A stretch of 14,862 bases of DNA from an uncultured Amylibacter sp. (GCA_937944065.1 CALDZS010000250.1:1-14862), one strand, 5' to 3'. Positions 1 through 7,917 are shown, numbered from the stretch's first letter. Notes: generated by a model from the sequence alone, not told the origin. A program made the numbers and translations.

Positions 1-96
1 AATATGCTAACGTATGGTGCTTTGAGTTGCGAGACTGCCCTCTCCATAAACTGCATACTTAGATCGTACGCTATTCTCGACGTCAGATTGCCCAAT

Positions 97-335
97 TAGC
101 AGATGAACGGTGACGTTGTCCCCCACAGCTGACATTCAGTCAAAATCTAAATCGGTCGCTTACGGCCCTTAGCTGCCGTTCACCTTCGTAAATTTCCAAA
201 CGTACAGATTCCCGAAAGCCGACGTTCGCTATTAGTTGGGTGCTTTTGGAGGCAGAGGTCAGAAATTTGGAACAAAGCGACTGTTTCTCGAAACCACCTT
301 AACAGCATCAGTGGCGGTAGAGCGTTCATCTGCTA
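97..335. repeat. 13-bp inverted repeat pair enclosing repeat copy 1
   Basis: TAGCAGATGAACG at 97-109 is the exact reverse complement of CGTTCATCTGCTA at 323-335. The arms enclose about 213 bases that include repeat copy 1. The flanking bases do not form an obvious target-site duplication, and the second repeat copy near 14153 lacks these arms, so calling it a small non-autonomous element would be speculative. Confidence 0.45.
104..245. repeat. Degenerate repeat, copy 1 (direct repeat of 14153-14294)
   Basis: Three spaced units are visible: AGCTGACATTC at 127, AGCTGCCGTTC at 171 and AGCCGACGTTC at 217, with steps of 44 and 46 bases. The same units with the same two steps occur in the same orientation at 14176, 14220 and 14266. 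The best-conserved part, 125-180, differs from its partner at only a handful of positions. The pattern resembles the degenerate intergenic repeats dispersed in Roseobacter-group genomes; that link is from memory and not checked. Confidence 0.75.
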
Positions 336-462
336 GGTTAGTCCAAAGATTTTATAAACTTGAGAAATTAGTCATTCATTCGGTGACAATACGATCACCT
401 TTGCCAAGCTGACAACCAAGGTCGAACCGTCGTGGCCGCTACCTTAGTGAGATTAGCTTCGT

Positions 463-2880
463 TTATGCATCCAAATCGAGACCTCTTAACCTTAACGCAT
501 TGGTGATTACCGAGACGGATGAAAGGCTCATTGCTGCGGCCGCTATCATTGGCGACAACAATATACCTGTTATTGGGAAAAGGATACCCGCGGCAATAGG
601 AACGCCAACACTGTTGTAGGCAAAAGCAAAAAAGAGATTTTGTTTGATATTTGTAAGTGTTGCCTGTGAGAGCTTTCGCGCGCGAACGATCCCACTCAGA
701 TCTCCCTTCAAAAGCGTTATGCCGGCACTTTCAACGGCCACATCCGCGCCTGTTCCCATTGCGATTCCGACTTCTGCGGCGGCTAAGGCAGGAGCGTCAT
801 TTACGCCATCTCCTACCATAGCAACTTTATGTCCCGCTGTGTGCAATTCATCGATCAGGTCTTTTTTATCTTCAGGCAGAACGCCCGCGCGGACATCGTC
901 TATACCCAGCTGCGAAGCTACGGCCCACGCAGTTGTTTCATTGTCGCCAGTCGCCATAATAATTTTGAGGCCAGCAGCGTGAAGTGCCTTTATCGCACCG
1001 CGAGTTGTCTCTTTGATGGGATCTGCGACCGCTATCAATCCAGCTAATTCTCCATCGAATGCTATATACATAGCGGTCTTCCCTTTGGTGCGAAGAGCGT
1101 CTGCCGCTTGATCTGCAAGTCTGTGATCGGCACCAGCGACCCGCATCATCGCGGCGTTACCCATAGATACTTTCTGGTTCCCTGATTTTCCGGCAACACC
1201 TTTGCCAGTGATGGCTTCAAAATCAGAAACGTCAGCAGCTTTAATGCCTCGTTCCTCTATACCTGCGACAATAGCTTCTGCCAAAGGGTGCTCTGATCCT
1301 GCCTCTAAACCCCGCACAACGGACAGCAGTTCTTTTTCTTTGGTTTTACCGAACGTGACTACATCCGTCAGCGTGGGCTTACCCTCAGTCAAAGTACCAG
1401 TCTTATCAACGACTAGGACGTCAACTTTGGCCATACGTTCAAGCGCTTCGGCGTCTTTGATCAAAACACCTGCTTGCGCGCCTCGACCTGTAGCCGTCAT
1501 AATTGACATTGGCGTTGCCAAACCTAGTGCACATGGACAGGCGATAATCAGAACTGACACAGCGGAAACTATCGCAAACGCAAAGGTTGGTTCTGGACCA
1601 ATTGCCAGCCAGATCGCAAATGTCAGTATGGCAACGATAACCACGATGGGCACGAAGTATGAAGCCACACGGTCTGCCAAACCTTGAATGGGGGCCCGCG
1701 ATCTCTGCGCGGATGACACCATCGCAACAATGCGCGCCAGTTTAGTTTCATCACCCACATTCACGGCTTCGATGATGAGTGACCCATTCTTATTTATGGT
1801 ACCGCCTGTAACCATGGCTCCGACATGTTTTTCCACAGGCAATGGCTCTCCAGTCAACATGCTTTCATCAATCGTAGAACGGCCTTCTATTACCATTGAA
1901 TCCACTGGCACTGCTTCACCAGGCCGAACACGCAAACGATCACCTGCAATAATATTTTCGAGTGGTGCATCATATTCCTCTCCGTTGGGAGTTATGCGGC
2001 GGGCAGTCTTAGGTGCGAGATCTAGCAACGCACGAATGGCATCGCCCGTGCGTTCTCGCGCCCGCAACTCAAGGACCTGACCAACGAAAACAAGTGCTAT
2101 GATAACAACTGCGGCTTCAAAATAAACAGGCATGTGGCCGCCTGGCATTTGAATACCCGAAGGGAAGAGGCCGGGTGCAAAAGTTGCGATGGTGGAATAG
2201 CCATAGGCCGCACCAACACCGATCATGATTAATGTCCACATGTTCAAATTCCATGTTTTGATGGAAGTGTAACCACGATGAAAAAACGGGCGAGCTGCCC
2301 ATAAAACAACAGGCGTCGCGAGCGCAAATTCAAGATAGAGCGCGAGAGTTTCCCCAATCCACTGACGAATTGGCAGTCCTAACATCGGTGCCATGGTAAG
2401 AATTAGGAGTGGTATGGCTGCCCCAACGCTCATCCATAGTCTTTTGGTGAAATCAATTAATTCATGATTGGGGCCATTGGCGACACCATCCATCGGTTCA
2501 AGCGCCATTCCACAAATGGGGCAAGTACCAGCGCCTTCTTGAACAATCTCGGGATCCATAGGACATGTGAACATTGCATTTTTTGGTGCTGACTGCTTTT
2601 TCTTAGCTTTGTTTCCAGACAGATAAAAATACGGATCGCGATCAAACTTTTCATGACAGCCTCGCGAACAAAAATGATAGCGATCACCATTATATTCAAG
2701 CGATGGCTTAGCGTTGCCAAGAGAGACCGTCATCCCGCAAACAGGGTCTTTGACAGTATTATCAACCACCTGAGTGGCGGCGGTTTTTAAATCATGGGCT
2801 ACTTTACGTTCTTGATGATCACCGCCATCATCCAAGCTTGGCTTGTCGATAATGTCTCGGTTGTGATTCTTGTGATCCAT
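463..2880 (-). CDS. copA: Cu(I)-exporting P1B-type ATPase CopA (805 aa)
   Basis: Inner-membrane pump that moves Cu(I) from cytoplasm to periplasm using ATP. Seen in order: a His-rich N-terminus, a YHS metal domain (DPVCGM at 45-50, FCSRGC at 70-75), a heavy-metal-binding domain (FTCPMDP 104-110, CPICGM 120-125), then the P1B core with an LTGEP actuator loop (342-346), CPC in the ion path (448-450), the DKTGT phosphorylation site (D492), HP (531-532), TGDN (644-647) and GDGVNDAP (690-697). YN (755-756) and M784-S-L-S-S complete the P1B-1 copper signature. I place the start at 2880, not at the longer in-frame ATG at 3096: it has a GGAAGG ribosome site about 8 bases upstream, and a MerR-type promoter lies between the two starts. 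The gene is divergent from cueR. YHS plus HMBD in place of CxxC HMA domains is a common proteobacterial arrangement. A silver-exporting ATPase is the main alternative. Confidence 0.95.
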   Translation of the reverse strand: MDHKNHNRDIIDKPSLDDGGDHQERKVAHDLKTAATQVVDNTVKDPVCGMTVSLGNAKPSLEYNGDRYHFCSRGCHEKFDRDPYFYLSGNKAKKKQSAPKNAMFTCPMDPEIVQEGAGTCPICGMALEPMDGVANGPNHELIDFTKRLWMSVGAAIPLLILTMAPMLGLPIRQWIGETLALYLEFALATPVVLWAARPFFHRGYTSIKTWNLNMWTLIMIGVGAAYGYSTIATFAPGLFPSGIQMPGGHMPVYFEAAVVIIALVFVGQVLELRARERTGDAIRALLDLAPKTARRITPNGEEYDAPLENIIAGDRLRVRPGEAVPVDSMVIEGRSTIDESMLTGEPLPVEKHVGAMVTGGTINKNGSLIIEAVNVGDETKLARIVAMVSSAQRSRAPIQGLADRVASYFVPIVVIVAILTFAIWLAIGPEPTFAFAIVSAVSVLIIACPCALGLATPMSIMTATGRGAQAGVLIKDAEALERMAKVDVLVVDKTGTLTEGKPTLTDVVTFGKTKEKELLSVVRGLEAGSEHPLAEAIVAGIEERGIKAADVSDFEAITGKGVAGKSGNQKVSMGNAAMMRVAGADHRLADQAADALRTKGKTAMYIAFDGELAGLIAVADPIKETTRGAIKALHAAGLKIIMATGDNETTAWAVASQLGIDDVRAGVLPEDKKDLIDELHTAGHKVAMVGDGVNDAPALAAAEVGIAMGTGADVAVESAGITLLKGDLSGIVRARKLSQATLTNIKQNLFFAFAYNSVGVPIAAGILFPITGILLSPMIAAAAMSLSSVSVITNALRLRGLDLDA

Positions 2881-2905
2881 GGTGTTTACCTTCCAATTTA
2901 AGGTC

Positions 2906-2936
2906 ACCGTAATCCTTCCAGCAACTGGAGTGTCAA
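2906..2936 (-). promoter_or_regulatory. CueR-type promoter/operator of copA
   Basis: Reading the minus strand, TTGACA (2936-2931) and TACGGT (2911-2906) are separated by exactly 19 bases, the over-long spacer typical of MerR-family activated promoters. The spacer contains a dyad, CTCCAG-TTG-CTGGAAG, close to known CueR operators. Transcription would begin about 20 bases before the copA start codon, leaving room for its GGAAGG ribosome site. Confidence 0.85.
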
Positions 2937-3019
2937 GCAGATTTACACCAGCACTGTGGGAAAGGCGAGGATAGTGGTTCGGAAATCTAGATGCTCGCGA
3001 AACTGTGAACAGATTAAAC

Positions 3020-3050
3020 TTGACCTTACACCTGCTGGAACCCTCATATG
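3020..3050 (+). promoter_or_regulatory. Candidate CueR-type site upstream of cueR operon
   Basis: TTGACC at 3020-3025 is followed after 19 bases by CATATG, a poor -10. The core TTGACCTTACACCT is repeated exactly at 7851, and the aligned 24 bases of the two sites agree at 21. The part CTGCTGGAA (3032-3040) resembles the right half of the copA operator. If used, it leaves a leader of roughly 180 bases before cueR. It is the best candidate for autoregulation of the 3237-7847 operon. Confidence 0.5.
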
Positions 3051-3236
3051 AGGAGTTATCTGGCTTTAGGATATTCAATTGATTACTCTCGTACACACCT
3101 TAAACATCTTTGTCGTTTCAGTAATTAGCACGTCAATCACGTGCTGGATCTCGCAGGCCGATTTTCAACTGAGCTTCTCTTCATCATGCCAGTGGGGCTC
3201 TTTGTGCCCTGCAACACTTGGAAAATGGTCGACGTC

Positions 3237-3641
3237 ATGAGCATAGCAGTGAGTATTAAGGAAGCAGCGGACCTAACTGGACTGCCCGCAAAAACAATCC
3301 GCTACTATGAGGATATTGGGTTGGTGGCACCGGTACGGGCAGCCAACGGATATCGTGTCTTTCACGCGAATGATGTGCACAAGCTGAAATTCTTGGCAAA
3401 AGGGCGTAGCTTGGGTTTTACTATTGAAGATTGTCGCACGCTATTGGCACTCTATTCAAACGAAAATCGGGCGAGTTCTGACGTAAAGCGCATCGCTAAA
3501 GATCATATGTCGGTAATCGACACCAAGATCTCCGAGCTTCAGGCAATGCGCGAAACACTGGCACATTTGGTGGCAACTTGTGCAGGCGATGATCGTCCTG
3601 ATTGCCCAATTATCAATGAATTATCATCAGTCGGAGAATAA
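3237..3641 (+). CDS. cueR: Cu(I)-sensing MerR-family activator CueR (134 aa)
   Basis: Cytoplasmic copper sensor that bends and activates over-spaced promoters. An N-terminal winged helix-turn-helix (about 1-70, IRYYEDIGLV at 21-30) is followed by a dimerisation helix and a metal loop C115-AGDDRPD-C123, matching the two copper-binding cysteines of E. coli CueR with the same seven-residue gap. Ser80 (SSDVKR) sits where monovalent-metal sensors carry Ser and divalent/Hg sensors carry Cys. I chose the ATG at 3237 because it gives the usual family N-terminus; an ATG at 3225 and an upstream in-frame ATG at 3141 are possible but give non-family extensions. The ribosome site is weak. It is the first gene of a packed operon, with 2 bases to the next gene, and is divergent from copA, whose promoter it very likely controls. 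Confidence 0.92.
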   Translation: MSIAVSIKEAADLTGLPAKTIRYYEDIGLVAPVRAANGYRVFHANDVHKLKFLAKGRSLGFTIEDCRTLLALYSNENRASSDVKRIAKDHMSVIDTKISELQAMRETLAHLVATCAGDDRPDCPIINELSSVGE

Positions 3642-3643
3642 TA

Positions 3644-4087
3644 ATGCGTCTTGGTTTATTAATAGCGGGTGTTCTTGTTGTAGGCGGTGGATCCGTAGTC
3701 TGGAACTCTATGAATTCAGGCGATCACTCCATGTCCCAACCTGACACAGCTCAAATCGCAGCGGGTGACGCAATAGCGAGTGTTCAATTGCCCGCGGCAC
3801 TCAGCGCAGAAGCGACGATGGGTGAGCAGTTCTTCAATGTAAAGTGCGCAGCGTGTCATGGAGTCAATGCAGCTGGCAGAAACGGGTTAGCGCCACCATT
3901 GATCCACAAAATCTACGAACCTAACCATCACGGCGATGAAGCTTTCTATCGCGCAGCGGAGAATGGCGTTCAAGCCCACCATTGGCGCTTTGGCAACATG
4001 CCTCCAGTTGACGGTATTACGCGCGCAGACATCAAACCGATCATTGCCTATATTCGCGAAGTTCAACGCGCCAACCGCATCAGGTAA
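3644..4087 (+). CDS. Membrane-anchored c-type cytochrome (147 aa)
   Basis: Class I cytochrome c, predicted to face the periplasm and carry one haem. The N-terminus (about 3-20) is a single hydrophobic segment with no clear cleavage site, so it probably stays as an anchor. C68-AA-C71-H72 binds haem, and M119 in GNMPP is the likely axial ligand. A His-rich stretch (H94-H95, H112-H113) could bind metal. Translation starts 2 bases after cueR, with GGAG in the end of cueR as ribosome site. Placement ahead of copC, copD and a multicopper oxidase suggests it takes or delivers electrons in copper handling; the partner is not known. Confidence 0.85.
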   Translation: MRLGLLIAGVLVVGGGSVVWNSMNSGDHSMSQPDTAQIAAGDAIASVQLPAALSAEATMGEQFFNVKCAACHGVNAAGRNGLAPPLIHKIYEPNHHGDEAFYRAAENGVQAHHWRFGNMPPVDGITRADIKPIIAYIREVQRANRIR

Positions 4088-4112
4088 TCATCCAAACTAG
4101 AAAGTTAATACT

Positions 4113-4457
4113 ATGAAAAAACTCTTACTCGCCGCCGCGATGGCAACATTTGCAACTGGCTCTTTTGCGCATTCAGAAGTCAAATCAGTCATACCAGCGA
4201 ACAATGCGACGGTTGAAGCCGTCCCCGAAACAATTGTGATCAACTTTTCCAAGAAGATGCGACTTACCAAACTCACCATGACACACATGGAAAAGCACAC
4301 GGTCGATTTAAATATCGATGGTCTTAAAAAGTTTAAGAAATCCGCGATCGTTCCGATGGAATCCAAGGGCGCTGGAACGTATAAATTTGAATGGCGTGGG
4401 TTGGGTAAAGACGGTCATGCAATGAAGGGCGAATTCATGTTTGAAGTCGCCAATTAA
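4113..4457 (+). CDS. copC: Periplasmic copper-binding protein CopC (114 aa)
   Basis: Small beta-sandwich protein that binds Cu(II) in the periplasm. The signal peptide (MKKLLLAAAMATFATGSFA) should be cut before H20, which leaves His as residue 1 of the mature chain, the N-terminal copper ligand of the family. The C-terminal pair D100 and H102 (KDGHAM) supplies the other usual Cu(II) ligands. Several methionines (M49, M56, M59) lie in the middle, though the classic Met-rich Cu(I) loop is not obvious. Length is typical. It follows the cytochrome by 25 bases, and copD starts on the very next base after its stop codon. No strong Shine-Dalgarno is seen. Confidence 0.93.
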   Translation: MKKLLLAAAMATFATGSFAHSEVKSVIPANNATVEAVPETIVINFSKKMRLTKLTMTHMEKHTVDLNIDGLKKFKKSAIVPMESKGAGTYKFEWRGLGKDGHAMKGEFMFEVAN

Positions 4458-5324
4458 ATGACACTTGGCTTTTGGATTGTACTGTCCCTGATCTGCAAAA
4501 TTTTCCTCTACGTAGGAACGATTGGTGCTGCGGGCACTGCTATCTTCCGTGCAGTATTTCCCGATTTCGCATATCTGGCTTCTAAGCGGTTACTCGGGTC
4601 TCTGATATTCATTGCAATCTGTGCGACGCTTGTCGGATATGCTCTCCGATCTGCAGCGCTGACTGGCGACAGTTCTGGATTGACTGACATGGAGATGCAT
4701 CTATTGCTGTGGGACACAGCCGTTGGTACGTCTTTTGTCACGCGACTAATAGGTCTCGCAATTCTTTTGGCCTCATTGTTCAAGCATGGTCGTGGATCGC
4801 TAATTACGATGCTGGTAGGGGCTGCCGTCGTATTGTGGTCATTCACTCAAATTGGCCATGCAACTGACTTGGACACTTGGTTTACCTCAATTGTATTTTT
4901 CATTCATTTTGTTGTAGCTGCATTTTGGGTTGGTGCTCTGTTACCGCTTTTACTGGCAGCACAAGGATCAACAACATTGCAAGATGCGGCTGATATCGCT
5001 GATGGGTTTGGGCGCCAAGCATCTATCTTAGTTCCAATCTTAGTAATTGCTGGGCTTGTTCTTGCGTGGAACTTACTGCCGGATGTGGCTTCAATTTGGG
5101 AAGCAGCCTACGGTCGTTTGTTGTTGGTAAAAACGGCTGTCGTCGCTGGTCTACTCGCCCTAGCCGCCGCAAACAAATTTCGCTTTGTGCCTGCAATGGA
5201 ACGGGGCGATCCAGCAGGAGCGCAGCATCTTGCTAAATCAATCAAATGGGAAATGTGCGCTGTTCTGCTCATTCTCACCATTACCGCCTTCTTAACCAGC
5301 ACTGTAACTTTGCCAGAAATGTAA
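4458..5324 (+). CDS. copD: CopD-family copper membrane protein (288 aa)
   Basis: Integral membrane protein of the CopD family, thought to pass copper across the inner membrane with CopC. About eight hydrophobic helices span the length. Conserved-type features include HLLLWDT near residue 81, GHATDLDTWF near 133 and HFVVAAFWVGALLPL near 149, and the C-terminal third has the usual RLLLVKTAVV segment (about 220-229). It starts immediately after the copC stop codon, implying translational coupling, and is followed 2 bases later by the multicopper oxidase. The transport direction cannot be read from the sequence; family work points to uptake or periplasmic handling. Confidence 0.92.
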   Translation: MTLGFWIVLSLICKIFLYVGTIGAAGTAIFRAVFPDFAYLASKRLLGSLIFIAICATLVGYALRSAALTGDSSGLTDMEMHLLLWDTAVGTSFVTRLIGLAILLASLFKHGRGSLITMLVGAAVVLWSFTQIGHATDLDTWFTSIVFFIHFVVAAFWVGALLPLLLAAQGSTTLQDAADIADGFGRQASILVPILVIAGLVLAWNLLPDVASIWEAAYGRLLLVKTAVVAGLLALAAANKFRFVPAMERGDPAGAQHLAKSIKWEMCAVLLILTITAFLTSTVTLPEM

Positions 5325-5326
5325 AA

Positions 5327-6688
5327 ATGATGAATCGTCGTGAATTTGGACTATCCCTTGCCGCAGGATTAACTCTGCCAGCGTTAGCACATGCCAACAC
5401 TGGTCATGTTTTACGCGCCAGTGCCGCAAGAATGCAAATCGCACCGAGCCAATACCCTGAGACGGATGTCTGGTGCTACAATAATTCTGTTCCGGGCGAA
5501 GTTTTGCGGGTGAAACAGGGCGGCGAACTGGTAACAAAGTTTGAGAACCAGTTGGCAGAACCATCCAGCGTACACTGGCATGGAATACGCCTGGAGAATT
5601 CCATGGATGGCGTTCCTGGACTGACCCAAAAAGTTGTTCAACCCGCAGGTAGTTTTAACTACCGATTCACCACCCCAGATGCAGGCACATATTGGTATCA
5701 CGCACATAATCGGTCATGGGAACAGGTTGCCCGTGGCCTCTATGGCCCATTGATTGTCGAGGAGGCTACGCCCCCTGATGTTGATCATGACATTACTATT
5801 GTGATCGATGATTGGCGTATGTCACAGGATGCCCAGATCGAGGGTGATTTTGGGGCAATGCATGACCTGTCGCATGGTGGTCGTATTGGTAACTATTTAG
5901 CGGCTCAATTACTTCCAAAAATATCCGAACTTAGGAAAAATGAACGCGTCCGTTTGCGTTTTATCAACACTGCCACAGATCGAATAGTCAAGGTTGGCTT
6001 CCATGGATTAAAAGGTGCTTTGGTCGCATTAGATGGGATGCCTTTGCGTGTTGTTGAACAGACAGATCACACAACACTTGCCCCAGCCCAACGCGCCGAC
6101 TTCATCTTAGATGTTGTGGCAGATACCGACGAGAGTGCTTTGATCATTTCGCATGAGCGCGATGGTGGATACATTCTCGCCGATATTCCCGTACGTGATG
6201 CCAAACTCTCGGCGAGGGGTGTCATCAATGCATTACCAGAAAACCCAATTGCCTTCGTGGACGGCAAAGCCGAGCAGTCTGTCCCTCTCGTCATGGATGG
6301 TGGCGCTATGGGTGGTTTACGATCTGGTATATACAATGGCCAAAAATTGAATGCGCGCGAGCTGATCAATAATGGTATGATTTGGACATTAAATGGCAAT
6401 GCTGGAATGCCACAAGCACCATTGCTAACGGCCAGTAAGGGATCAATCGTAGAAATCCCTCTGGTTAATAACACAGTCTTTGGCCACGCCATGCACATGC
6501 ATGGAAATCACTTTCAAGAAAGACTTGCCGACGGAACCATGGGGCCGCATCGCGATACACTTCTAGTGGATCGTGGCGAAACCAAAACTATTGTGTTTGA
6601 AGCTGAGAACCCAGGAAAGTGGTTGTTTCATTGTCATATGCTGTCCCATCAAGCGGCAGGTATGAAAACATACCTAGATGTCGTCTGA
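5327..6688 (+). CDS. Tat-exported multicopper oxidase (453 aa)
   Basis: Three-domain laccase-like enzyme that oxidises a substrate (probably Cu(I), perhaps phenols) with reduction of oxygen to water. NRREFGLSLAAG (3-14) is a twin-arginine signal, cut after AHA (21-23). All four copper motifs are present: H83-W-H85-G, H125-A-H127, H387-AM-H390-M-H392, and H435-C436-H437...H441...M446, giving type 1, 2 and 3 sites with a Met axial ligand. I chose the ATG at 5327, with the next codon also ATG; a longer in-frame start at 5246 lies inside copD and would bury the Tat signal. It lacks an evident ribosome site and probably depends on coupling to copD. The stop codon overlaps the next gene as TGATG. 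A CueO/PcoA-like copper oxidase is favoured by context. Confidence 0.93.
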   Translation: MMNRREFGLSLAAGLTLPALAHANTGHVLRASAARMQIAPSQYPETDVWCYNNSVPGEVLRVKQGGELVTKFENQLAEPSSVHWHGIRLENSMDGVPGLTQKVVQPAGSFNYRFTTPDAGTYWYHAHNRSWEQVARGLYGPLIVEEATPPDVDHDITIVIDDWRMSQDAQIEGDFGAMHDLSHGGRIGNYLAAQLLPKISELRKNERVRLRFINTATDRIVKVGFHGLKGALVALDGMPLRVVEQTDHTTLAPAQRADFILDVVADTDESALIISHERDGGYILADIPVRDAKLSARGVINALPENPIAFVDGKAEQSVPLVMDGGAMGGLRSGIYNGQKLNARELINNGMIWTLNGNAGMPQAPLLTASKGSIVEIPLVNNTVFGHAMHMHGNHFQERLADGTMGPHRDTLLVDRGETKTIVFEAENPGKWLFHCHMLSHQAAGMKTYLDVV

Positions 6689-7110
6689 TGTCGCGCTTGA
6701 GGATCGCGCTGTTGATTGTCTCTATGCCCCATTTTGCCTTTGCTGCCGAGGGGACACTAAATGGCGAACAGCTTTACGCAAACAACTGTGCTTCCTGCCA
6801 CGGTGTAAATTTGGAAGGCCAGGAGAATTGGCAAACTCCTGGTGATGATGGCGTTCTGCCCGCCCCGCCGCACGACGAGACCGGTCATACATGGCATCAC
6901 GGTGATGATTTGCTGTTTTCTTATACCAAACTTGGTGGTGCAGAGTTTTTAAAACAAAGCGGTGTAACTGAGTTCGCAAGTGGCATGCCTGCCTTTGACG
7001 ATTTGCTGGAAGATGCCGAGATCATTGCGATATTGGATTACATCAAATCAACATGGCCTGAAAATATACAAGACAATCAATCAGAACGCTCAAAAACTAA
7101 GGATCAATAA
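6688..7110 (+). CDS. Soluble periplasmic cytochrome c (140 aa)
   Basis: Mono-haem class I cytochrome c. A Sec signal (about 1-19, cut near FAFA) precedes C34-AS-C37-H38, and M100 in SGMPAFDDLL is the likely sixth ligand. The C-terminal helix ILDYIKSTWP is typical of this class, and the tail (126-140) is polar and probably disordered. It begins inside the stop codon of the multicopper oxidase (one-base overlap), so the two are almost certainly made together. The likely role is electron transfer to or from the oxidase or the respiratory chain; this is inference from position. It differs from the first cytochrome of the operon in lacking a retained anchor. Confidence 0.87.
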   Translation: MSRLRIALLIVSMPHFAFAAEGTLNGEQLYANNCASCHGVNLEGQENWQTPGDDGVLPAPPHDETGHTWHHGDDLLFSYTKLGGAEFLKQSGVTEFASGMPAFDDLLEDAEIIAILDYIKSTWPENIQDNQSERSKTKDQ

Positions 7111-7112
7111 TA

Positions 7113-7847
7113 ATGTCTAGATTTATAAGAACTATGTGCCTTTGCCTAACGACCCTGGGTTTTGCATCGATATCGGCGGCGGATGAGTTGGATGAAAAAG
7201 TAATCAAAGAACTCGCATTAGAAGCAATTCTGGAAAACCCAGGGATTGTAATGCAAGCAGTAGAGATACTGAAGCAACGCGAGGCTGCACAAAAAGAAAA
7301 GACGGCTGACCAAGCAATTCAGTCTAACTGGGACGGTTTGCAAAATGATCCCAACGCACCCGTTTTAGGCAACCCTAATGGCGACATCACAGTAGTTGAA
7401 TTTTTCGATTATAATTGTGGATATTGTAAACGCGCTGCACCCATCATTTCCAAATTGCTAGAGGCGGACAGCAATATCCGTTTGGTCTACCGCGAATGGC
7501 CTATTTTAAGTGAGGGATCGCGGTTTGCTGCACGAGCATCGCTCGCTGCACAAAAGCAGGGACGGTATAAAGAATTCCATTTCAAACTGATGAGCCTAAA
7601 CCGCGCGACAGAAGAGTCAGTATTAAAAGCAGCGCAGGAGTTTGGCTACGATATAGAAAAATTGCAGGCAGATATGGCAGACCCCAAGATCGATCAACAT
7701 ATAGAAACATCCAATCGGTTGAGTGGTGCACTAGGCTTTACAGGAACACCATCATTTGTTGTTGGAACACAAGCAATTCCTGGATTGGTTTCTTACGAAG
7801 ACCTTACGCAAGTTATTGCTGATGAACGTAAAAAATCGCCAAAATAA
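7113..7847 (+). CDS. ScsC/DsbA-like thiol-disulfide protein (244 aa)
   Basis: Periplasmic thioredoxin-fold protein. After a signal peptide (about 1-22) comes a helical stretch (about 25-65, LDEKVIKELALEAILENP) like the N-terminal oligomerisation region of ScsC proteins. The thioredoxin fold starts near 83, with active site C102-GY-C105 and cis-proline P213 in TGTPSF. ScsC-type proteins bind copper, shuffle disulfides and suppress copper sensitivity, which fits the operon. It starts 2 bases after the cytochrome, with AAGGAT as ribosome site, and is the last gene of the closely packed run. No ScsB/DsbD partner is present here. A Com1-like DsbA is the main alternative name. Confidence 0.87.
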   Translation: MSRFIRTMCLCLTTLGFASISAADELDEKVIKELALEAILENPGIVMQAVEILKQREAAQKEKTADQAIQSNWDGLQNDPNAPVLGNPNGDITVVEFFDYNCGYCKRAAPIISKLLEADSNIRLVYREWPILSEGSRFAARASLAAQKQGRYKEFHFKLMSLNRATEESVLKAAQEFGYDIEKLQADMADPKIDQHIETSNRLSGALGFTGTPSFVVGTQAIPGLVSYEDLTQVIADERKKSPK

Positions 7848-7850
7848 CTC

Positions 7851-7875
7851 TTGACCTTACACCTCCTGTATCCCG
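7851..7875 (+). promoter_or_regulatory. Second copy of the CueR-like site
   Basis: TTGACCTTACACCT at 7851-7864 is identical to 3020-3033, and CTG and CCC further on also match. It starts three bases after the ScsC-like gene ends and 67 bases before the next start codon. The base triplets 19 bases downstream make a weak -10 (CAAGAA), so the regulator binding is more credible than the exact promoter. It probably gives 7918-8728 its own copper-responsive start. Confidence 0.5.
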
Positions 7876-7917
7876 CAAGAACGATAGCAGTAATCTTAAA
7901 TCATGGATCAATAGATA

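Larger units (their letters stand above)
1..462. other. Gene-free left flank
   Basis: No open reading frame here looks real in either strand. The stretch holds the first copy of a degenerate repeat (about 104-245) and a 13-bp perfect inverted repeat at 97-109 and 323-335. A short possible stem, GGTGA at 382-386 with TCACC at 395-399, lies downstream of the copA stop codon, but it has no T-run on either side, so I do not call a terminator. Confidence 0.6.

Noticed and set aside
382..399. Terminator after copA
   Set aside because: The stem is only five pairs with an eight-base loop and lacks a T-run.
2881..3096. 72-codon N-terminal extension of copA
   Set aside because: It runs through a MerR-type promoter and has no family similarity, while the ATG at 2880 has a good ribosome site.
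3141..3236. 32-codon N-terminal extension of cueR
   Set aside because: It is hydrophobic and unlike the MerR family, whose members begin just before the helix-turn-helix.
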